From an uncultured Lachnospiraceae bacterium (lineage in GTDB: Bacteria > Bacillota > Clostridia > Lachnospirales > Lachnospiraceae), in the NCBI GenBank assembly GCA_905236275.1, contig CAJOPI010000345.1, positions 1-11,087 on the forward strand: DNA of 11,087 nt, given 5' to 3'. The translations under genes and the position numbers were made by a program. Below are positions 6,527 through 11,087 of the stretch, piece after piece. Under the pieces are notes generated by a model. That model ran no database searches and was not told the origin of the DNA. It worked only from the letters and a program-made list of their open reading frames with translations. How positions within the stretch are numbered: position 1 is the stretch's first letter; every line of letters begins with the position of its first letter.

Positions 6527-9154
6527 TTGGATAGGGAAAAACTAATAAGTGGACTTACTGAGGCGGAGGTGTCGGATAGTAAGTCGAAGTTCGGAACGAA
6601 TGAGCTGGCAAAGAAGGAGACGGAGTCGCTCTGGTCGATGTTTATAGGTGCTTTTGACGATATATGGATAAAGGTGCTTTGCGCGGCACTTTTGCTGAAA
6701 ATCGTGCTTGCGGTTGTCGGAAATTTCGTGCCGGCTCTTGATGGCGATAATGATGTTGTCGAGATAATAAGTATCGTGCTTGCGATAGCACTCGCGACAG
6801 GCTTCAGTACCCTCTCGGAGTACAGAAATACTTCGAGAAGTGAGGCTTTGCAGGAAGAATACAATAAGACCTTCGCAAAGGTAATGAGAGCCGGAAAGCT
6901 TGTAAATATCCTTACGAGCGAGATAGTAAAGGGAGATACCATTCTTATTCAGGCGGGAGACAAGGTTCCCGTAGACGGACTGCTTTTTGAGGGAAACGTA
7001 AAGGTTTCGCAGGCGGCACTTAATGGTGAGTCAAGAGATGAGAGCAAGAGGGCGGCTGACTCGATGGAAGAAGCGGAGTCAACAGACTATGCTTCGACAT
7101 GCAAGGTATTCATGGGTTCGGTCGTAACATCAGGTGAAGCCTACATGGTCGCAACGGTTATAGGTGATGCTTCCGAGCTGGGAAAGATAAACAAGGCACT
7201 AACGGATGATTCCGGTGAGGATGAACGTAAGGATACCTCAAGCCTTAAGCTTGAAGTCGTGGCAGCGGGTATCGGTAAACTCGGTGTTTCGGCAGCGGCA
7301 ATCGCAGGTATACTTCATGTAGCACTTTCACTCATGCGCTCGGGGCAGGACGTTACTCTTGTAAATGTGCTGCTCCTCTCGGCAGAGGCGATAATGCTCA
7401 TGGCTTCCATCGTTATCATGGCAGTTCCCGAGGGACTTCCGATGATGAACAGCCTTGTGCAGTCCATGAATACAGAGTCGATGTACAAGAAGAATATCCT
7501 TGTAAGCCATAAGGCGGCATTTTCTGATTCGGCTTACATGAATGTTCTTTTCAGTGATAAGACAGGTACGATCACAGAGGGAAATCTTTCGCTGGTAGAG
7601 TTTATCACAGGTGACGGTAAAATCTGCAGCAGCATTCCCAATCAGGAATTTATAGAAGCCATAACCGTCAATAATCTTTCAAAGGTTTCGTCCGAAGGCA
7701 AGCCTATCGGAAGCAACAACATGGACAGGGCTCTTCTTGCCTATGCCCTGAATAACGGCTACAGCGACGGAAAGAATGACCCTGAGAAGGTTGCGGAAGT
7801 CAGCGGCTTTGACTCGGAGAAGAAATGCGCAACGGCGACGCTTAAAAACGGCGTTGTTTACTGGAAGGGCGCAACCGAGAATATTATAAATGAAGTTACC
7901 GACTATATGCTTCCGGACGGAACGGTGAAAAATTTTTCGGCAGAGGATAAAAAGGCTGTCGAAGACATGATGCATGAACAGGCAAAGAGAACCATGAAGC
8001 TTCTCTCTGTTGCGAAAAAAGCAGACGGAAAGACAACGCTTTTCGCAGTGCTCTGTCTTCGTGACAACGTCCGTACAGATGCCATAGAGACAGTTGAAAT
8101 CCTGAATACGGCAGGCATTCAGGTGGTAATGGTTACAGGTGATGCGGAAGAGACCGCAGTTGCAATCGCAAAAGAGGCAGGCATATTTAAGGATGAGAAG
8201 AATGATGTCGTATTGACACATGATGAGCTCGAAAGCCTTTCCGATGATGAACTTAAGGAAAAGCTTCCCCACCTCCGCGTAGTCAGCAGGGCGAAGCCGC
8301 TTGACAAGAGAAGACTCGTAGTGCTGTCACAGCAGCTTGACAATGTCTGCGGAATGACCGGTGACGGTGTAAACGATGCTCCCGCACTGAAGCAGGCTGA
8401 TGTCGGTTTTGCAATGGGTGACGGAACCGCTGTCGCACAGGAAGCCGGTGACGTGGTCATCCTGAATAACAGCCTGACCTCTATCAAGGACTGCGTGCTT
8501 AACAGCAGGACGATGTCGAAGTCGGTCGGAAAGTTCCTCATTTTCCAGCTTACTGTTAATATAAGCACACTGCTTATGAATATAATTGCGCCGATGCTGG
8601 GCTGGACGGAGCCCTTCTCGATCGTGCAGATTTTATGGATAAATCTGATAATGGACACTCTTGCAGCCATGGCATTTGGCGGTGAGCCTATCCTCAACAG
8701 GTACATGAAGGAGCAGCCTGCAAAGAGGACCGACAATATTCTTACAACTTATATAAAGTCAGCGATCGGAACAAGTTCGGTATTTATCACGCTGGGCTCG
8801 ATACTTATACTTGAAGACATTGCAGGTATCACGACCTTCGTTACACCTGACGGCTGTGCCAATCCCGAGCTTTACAAGAAGACCTTTATGTTTGCCTTCT
8901 TTATTTACTCGATAATCTTTAACAGTCTGAATACAAGGTCAGAGCGATTCAATCTCTTTGAGCATATCAGTGAGAATAAGAACTTTGTCCTTGTTATGGG
9001 TGCGATCTTTGTTTTTCAGACCATAATCATTGAGATAGGCGGAAACGTATTCAGCACAATGATGCTTGCGCCAAAGGCTCTTTTTGTTTCTATGCTTCTT
9101 GCTTTGCTGATAATTCCGGTTGACCTTATCAGAAAAGTCTTTATCAGGAAATGA
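6527..9154 (+). CDS. PMCA-type (P2B-like) P-type Ca2+-transporting ATPase
   Basis: This protein pumps cations, most likely Ca2+, out of the cytoplasm by the P-type phosphorylation cycle. Residues are numbered from TTG 6527 (875 aa). The actuator loop is NGES (166-169, usually TGES), PEGLP in M4 is at 301-305, the phosphorylated Asp in DKTGT is D344, TGD is at 537-539 and TGDGVNDAP is at 611-619. M5 carries FQLTVN and M6 carries NLIMD (N706, D710), the pattern of plasma-membrane Ca2+ pumps with one Ca2+ site. About ten membrane helices are visible: two near 46-95, two near 247-300 and six after 670. There is no N-terminal heavy-metal domain. TTG 6527 sits 9 nt after AGGAGG, whereas the longer frame from TTG 6485 has no ribosome binding site and would include the leader hairpin. 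It lies 89 nt after the third terD and is probably co-transcribed with it. Confidence 0.93.
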   Translation: MDREKLISGLTEAEVSDSKSKFGTNELAKKETESLWSMFIGAFDDIWIKVLCAALLLKIVLAVVGNFVPALDGDNDVVEIISIVLAIALATGFSTLSEYRNTSRSEALQEEYNKTFAKVMRAGKLVNILTSEIVKGDTILIQAGDKVPVDGLLFEGNVKVSQAALNGESRDESKRAADSMEEAESTDYASTCKVFMGSVVTSGEAYMVATVIGDASELGKINKALTDDSGEDERKDTSSLKLEVVAAGIGKLGVSAAAIAGILHVALSLMRSGQDVTLVNVLLLSAEAIMLMASIVIMAVPEGLPMMNSLVQSMNTESMYKKNILVSHKAAFSDSAYMNVLFSDKTGTITEGNLSLVEFITGDGKICSSIPNQEFIEAITVNNLSKVSSEGKPIGSNNMDRALLAYALNNGYSDGKNDPEKVAEVSGFDSEKKCATATLKNGVVYWKGATENIINEVTDYMLPDGTVKNFSAEDKKAVEDMMHEQAKRTMKLLSVAKKADGKTTLFAVLCLRDNVRTDAIETVEILNTAGIQVVMVTGDAEETAVAIAKEAGIFKDEKNDVVLTHDELESLSDDELKEKLPHLRVVSRAKPLDKRRLVVLSQQLDNVCGMTGDGVNDAPALKQADVGFAMGDGTAVAQEAGDVVILNNSLTSIKDCVLNSRTMSKSVGKFLIFQLTVNISTLLMNIIAPMLGWTEPFSIVQILWINLIMDTLAAMAFGGEPILNRYMKEQPAKRTDNILTTYIKSAIGTSSVFITLGSILILEDIAGITTFVTPDGCANPELYKKTFMFAFFIYSIIFNSLNTRSERFNLFEHISENKNFVLVMGAIFVFQTIIIEIGGNVFSTMMLAPKALFVSMLLALLIIPVDLIRKVFIRK

Positions 9155-9161
9155 GTATAAA

Positions 9162-10016
9162 ATGATACTATTTACAGATCTTGACAATACGCTTATTTAT
9201 TCCTATAAGCATGATATCGGGACTGAGAAAAGAAAGGTGGAGCTCTGTCAGGGAAGGGAAATTTCCTATCTGACGGAGCACACCTTTGCTCTTTTAAAAG
9301 AAATTAAGGAAAAAGTTCTTATAGTGCCGACAACAACACGTACAATAGAGCAGTATGAGAGGATAGATTTCGGTCTTGGAGGATTTAAGTTTGCACTTAC
9401 CGTAAATGGGGGCATTCTCTTAATCGACGGGAAAAGTGATGAGAACTGGTATAAAGACTCACTTGAAGAAATCACAGAAAGCCGCGAAGAGCTGGAGCGT
9501 TCCTTTGAAATGCTGGATAAGGATACGAGACGCAGCTTCGAACTGCGCTTTATAAATGACCTTTTTGTATTTACCAAATGTGAGGAAGCCGAAAGCGTAA
9601 CTGCTGAATTGAAATCAGTTCTGGACGGCGGACTGGTTGACGTATTTTCAAACGGGGAAAAGGTCTATATCCTGCCGAAGAAGCTGAATAAGGGCAGGGC
9701 TGTGGAACGCTTTATGAAATACCTGTATGAAACAGGCTCAATCGCCGCCGGTGACAGTGAATTTGATGTCTCGATGCTAAAAGCCGCAGGGCTTGGTATT
9801 GCTCCGGCAGGTTTCAGGGACCGTTTCGGGATTGCGGCAGACGGTAATGAGATTCTGGAAATGCCTTCGGACAGGCTCTTTTCGGAAGCCTTTCTGGAGG
9901 AGATAAAAGTCAGGATAGCGCAATGGGCAAACATCAATGACGTTTGCTATAAATATAGGTCAAATATCACAAATGAAAAAACGGCAATAACAAATACATA
10001 TGGTAAAAGTGATTAA
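9162..10016 (+). CDS. HAD-superfamily phosphatase, Ter-locus associated
   Basis: This 284-aa cytoplasmic hydrolase has all four HAD motifs: DLDNT at 6-10 (nucleophile D6, acid/base D8), PTTTRT from 56 (motif II Thr), K177 in KKLNKG (motif III) and GDSEFD at 197-202 (motif IV, Mg2+ binding). The long segment between motifs II and III fits a type C2 cap, as in Cof-like and sucrose-phosphate-phosphatase-like enzymes. The substrate cannot be read from sequence. ATG 9162 is 7 nt after the ATPase stop and puts the motif I strand at the usual N-terminus; an upstream TTG at 9120 would overlap the ATPase. Its ribosome binding site is weak, suggesting translational coupling. The last roughly 30 residues are polar and AT-rich in codon use. 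Ter biosynthetic modules are known to include a HAD enzyme, which supports a functional link to YceG. Confidence 0.88.
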   Translation: MILFTDLDNTLIYSYKHDIGTEKRKVELCQGREISYLTEHTFALLKEIKEKVLIVPTTTRTIEQYERIDFGLGGFKFALTVNGGILLIDGKSDENWYKDSLEEITESREELERSFEMLDKDTRRSFELRFINDLFVFTKCEEAESVTAELKSVLDGGLVDVFSNGEKVYILPKKLNKGRAVERFMKYLYETGSIAAGDSEFDVSMLKAAGLGIAPAGFRDRFGIAADGNEILEMPSDRLFSEAFLEEIKVRIAQWANINDVCYKYRSNITNEKTAITNTYGKSD

Positions 10017-10017
10017 T

Positions 10018-10037
10018 AAATACAATTTTAATACAAT
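10018..10037 (+). repeat. Direct repeat (A/T)AATACAAT, 11-bp period, upstream of glpP
   Basis: AAATACAAT (10018-10026) and TAATACAAT (10029-10037) are separated by 2 nt. The second copy overlaps the palindrome CAATATTCATATTG (10034-10047). The pair lies about 30-50 nt upstream of the candidate -10 for glpP and copies the arrangement at 798-817. This may be an operator or chance in AT-rich DNA. Confidence 0.35.
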
Positions 10038-10044
10038 ATTCATA

Positions 10045-10071
10045 TTGCGGATTGGATAATTGTGTGATAAT
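10045..10071 (+). promoter_or_regulatory. Candidate extended -10 promoter of the glp unit
   Basis: TGTGATAAT (10063-10071) fits the extended -10 pattern TGn plus a 5-of-6 hexamer GATAAT. TTGCGG (10045-10050) could serve as -35, but the spacer is only 15 bp. Transcription would start near 10078 and produce a leader of about 150 nt before glpP. No rho-independent terminator is visible between the HAD stop at 10016 and this promoter. Confidence 0.45.
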
Positions 10072-10110
10072 CTATACATAAGTTAAAAATGAAGCCAATG
10101 AGAGATGAGA

Positions 10111-10159
10111 GCGTGGCAGGAACCAGCGGAGAGCTGCGTTACTTAACCACGCTATTTTT
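10111..10159 (+). terminator. Leader hairpin plus U-run: probable attenuator before glpP
   Basis: GCGTGG (10111-10116) pairs with CCACGC (10147-10152). Inside, AACCAGC (10121-10127) pairs with GCTG-C-GTT (10133-10140) over a GGAGA loop with one bulged C. The outer stem is followed at once by TATTTTT, the form of an intrinsic terminator. A second GCGTGG at 10182-10187 and GGTTC at 10193-10197 can pair with the same strands (CCACGC and GAACC), giving competing structures. Because the next gene encodes GlpP, an RNA-binding antiterminator acting on inverted repeats in glp leaders, this is a likely GlpP target. It belongs to no riboswitch class I recognise. Confidence 0.55.
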
Positions 10160-10229
10160 GCGCCCTTTTTCGGGTCGTCAGGCGTGGCTGCCGGTTCTTC
10201 ACTTTTTGGAGAATGGAGAGATTCAATTC

Positions 10230-10802
10230 ATGCAGAATTTTTTCGAGCAGATTGAAGATACGCCGATCATAGCGGCAATAAAAGATGATGAAGGACTGGA
10301 ACTCAGTCTGACAACGGATGTGGGTGTGGTTTTTGTTTTGTATGGGGATATATGTTCCATAGCGGATATCGTGCAGAAGCTGCATGATGCCGGAAAAACG
10401 GCAATGGTACACATTGACCTGATAAATGGTCTGAGCCCCAGGGATTCGGCTGTGGATTTTATCAAAAAATATACTTCCGCAGAGGGAATCATAACGACCA
10501 AAAGCGCACTGATAGGGCATGCAAAGGAGATTGGTCTCCACACTATTTTAAGGTACTTCGTGCTTGACAGCATGGCACTTATAAATATAGAGAAACAGGC
10601 GAAGCATGGGGTGGTGCAGCCTGATTTCATTGAGTTTCTTCCGGGAGTCATACTCCCGGAGCTCATTAAGAAGATCAATGCGATCAGTCGTGTGCCTGTT
10701 ATAGCCGGAGGACTTATTTCAAACAGAGAGGAGGTCATGAACGCTCTCAATAATGGCGCGGTAGCTATATCAACCACGAACCGCAAGGTTTGGTTTATGT
10801 AG
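10230..10802 (+). CDS. glpP: GlpP, glycerol-3-phosphate-responsive mRNA antiterminator
   Basis: This 190-aa protein of family PF04309 has the expected length (Bacillus GlpP is about 190 aa). Family landmarks in order are TPIIAAIKD, VVFVLYGDI, VHIDLINGLSPRD, GIITTKSALI, LRYFVLDSMAL, IEFLPGVILPELI, VPVIAGGLIS and GAVAISTTNRKVW. With glycerol-3-phosphate bound, GlpP lets RNA polymerase pass terminators in the leaders of glycerol genes. The ATG at 10230 has GGAGAG at 10215-10220. The frame stays open upstream to ATG 10089, but those 47 residues are unrelated to the family and cover the structured leader, so the short start is preferred. glpK follows after 34 nt. Control by its own leader is inferred. 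Confidence 0.93.
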   Translation: MQNFFEQIEDTPIIAAIKDDEGLELSLTTDVGVVFVLYGDICSIADIVQKLHDAGKTAMVHIDLINGLSPRDSAVDFIKKYTSAEGIITTKSALIGHAKEIGLHTILRYFVLDSMALINIEKQAKHGVVQPDFIEFLPGVILPELIKKINAISRVPVIAGGLISNREEVMNALNNGAVAISTTNRKVWFM

Positions 10803-10836
10803 CATAAAGCTTTTAATTTAAGGAGGAAATATTCTT

Positions 10837-11087
10837 ATGGCTAAGTATGTAATGGCGCTTGATGCAGGTACTACCAGCAACCGTTGTATCCTTTTTAATG
10901 AAAAAGGCGAGATGTGTTCAGTAGCACAGAAAGAGTTCACACAGTTTTTCCCGAAGCCCGGCTGGGTTGAGCATGATGCCAACGAAATCTGGCAGACACA
11001 GCTTTCAGTAGCTCGTGAAGCACTGAAAAAGGTGGGAGTAGCTGCTGAGGATGTTGCAGCAATTGGTATTACTAACCAGCGTGAAAC
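10837..11087 (+). CDS. glpK: Glycerol kinase, N-terminal part (cut by window edge)
   Basis: The frame gives 83 complete codons beginning [20 protein letters not shown] and reaching [10 protein letters not shown] at the window end. The DxGTTS phosphate-binding loop, the [10 protein letters not shown] segment and the ITNQRET motif identify GlpK of the FGGY kinase family, which phosphorylates glycerol to glycerol-3-phosphate, the ligand of GlpP. AGGAGG at 10821-10826 precedes the ATG by 10 nt. It forms an operon with glpP, so the kinase product could feed back on the leader upstream. A full-length enzyme would be about 500 aa; the rest lies outside. Confidence 0.97.
   Translation, partial: MAKYVMALDAGTTSNRCILFNEKGEMCSVAQKEFTQFFPKPGWVEHDANEIWQTQLSVAREALKKVGVAAEDVAAIGITNQRE

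Noticed and set aside
7679..8736. Long minus-strand open frames of about 200 codons each opposite the ATPase
   Set aside because: They are shadows of a strongly conserved plus-strand P-type ATPase with all motifs intact; their translations are low-complexity and unrecognisable.
10034..10047. CAATATTCATATTG palindrome as a terminator of the HAD gene
   Set aside because: The 2-nt loop is too small, the stem is AT-only apart from its ends, and no U-tract follows; an operator is more plausible.
10111..10200. T-box, ZTP, THF, glycine or c-di-GMP riboswitch in the glpP leader
   Set aside because: None of the conserved cores of these classes could be found by eye, and the leader is too short for a T-box; only generic hairpins are supported.
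10089..10229. N-terminal 47-residue extension of GlpP from ATG 10089
   Set aside because: The extra residues do not resemble GlpP, the DNA is a structured leader with a terminator-like hairpin, and ATG 10230 has its own ribosome binding site and gives the family length.

Overview
The window looks like a chromosomal segment of a low-to-mid GC Clostridia bacterium, most likely a Lachnospiraceae member (Butyrivibrio/Roseburia-like). The signs are strong AGGAGG-type ribosome binding sites, a sigma-A type extended -10 promoter, AT-rich intergenic DNA, Firmicutes-type YceG/TelA/TerD genes and a GlpP-GlpK pair. The organism call is inferred from gene content and style, not from a marker gene.

Layout. 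(1) Positions 1-716, minus strand: a partial gene of unknown function preceded by a small secreted cysteine-rich protein gene whose reading frame is broken by one base in an A-run just after its start. (2) 717-1179: an AT-rich gap with an 11-bp-period direct repeat and the C-terminal remnant of an IS200/IS605 TnpA transposase. (3) 1180-10016, plus strand: a tellurite/stress (Ter) locus. It runs YceG-like protein, TelA, an internal extended -10 promoter with a leader hairpin, three consecutive TerD paralogues, a PMCA-type P-type Ca2+-ATPase whose ribosome binding site lies in a switch-like leader, and a HAD phosphatase. (4) 10017-11087: promoter and structured leader of a glycerol operon, glpP (antiterminator), then the start of glpK, which runs off the window.

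How the genes may work together. TerD proteins are Ca2+-binding beta-sandwich proteins. In Bacillus the homologous yceCDEFGH operon joins three TerD paralogues, the membrane protein TerC, YceG and the TelA homologue YceH. Here YceG and TelA come first, no TerC is present, and a Ca2+ pump follows the TerD trio. A reasonable inference is a Ca2+-coupled envelope stress module in which the ATPase is the membrane partner. YceG has been predicted to belong to a Ter-linked biosynthetic module that also uses a HAD phosphatase, so the HAD gene at the end fits as its enzymatic component. GlpP-GlpK is a separate glycerol-uptake unit, probably controlled by attenuation in its own leader.

Several start codons were moved from the longest open frame to sites with a proper ribosome binding site: TelA to GTG 3443, the ATPase to TTG 6527, HAD to ATG 9162 and GlpP to ATG 10230. 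No tRNA, rRNA or CRISPR array was seen.
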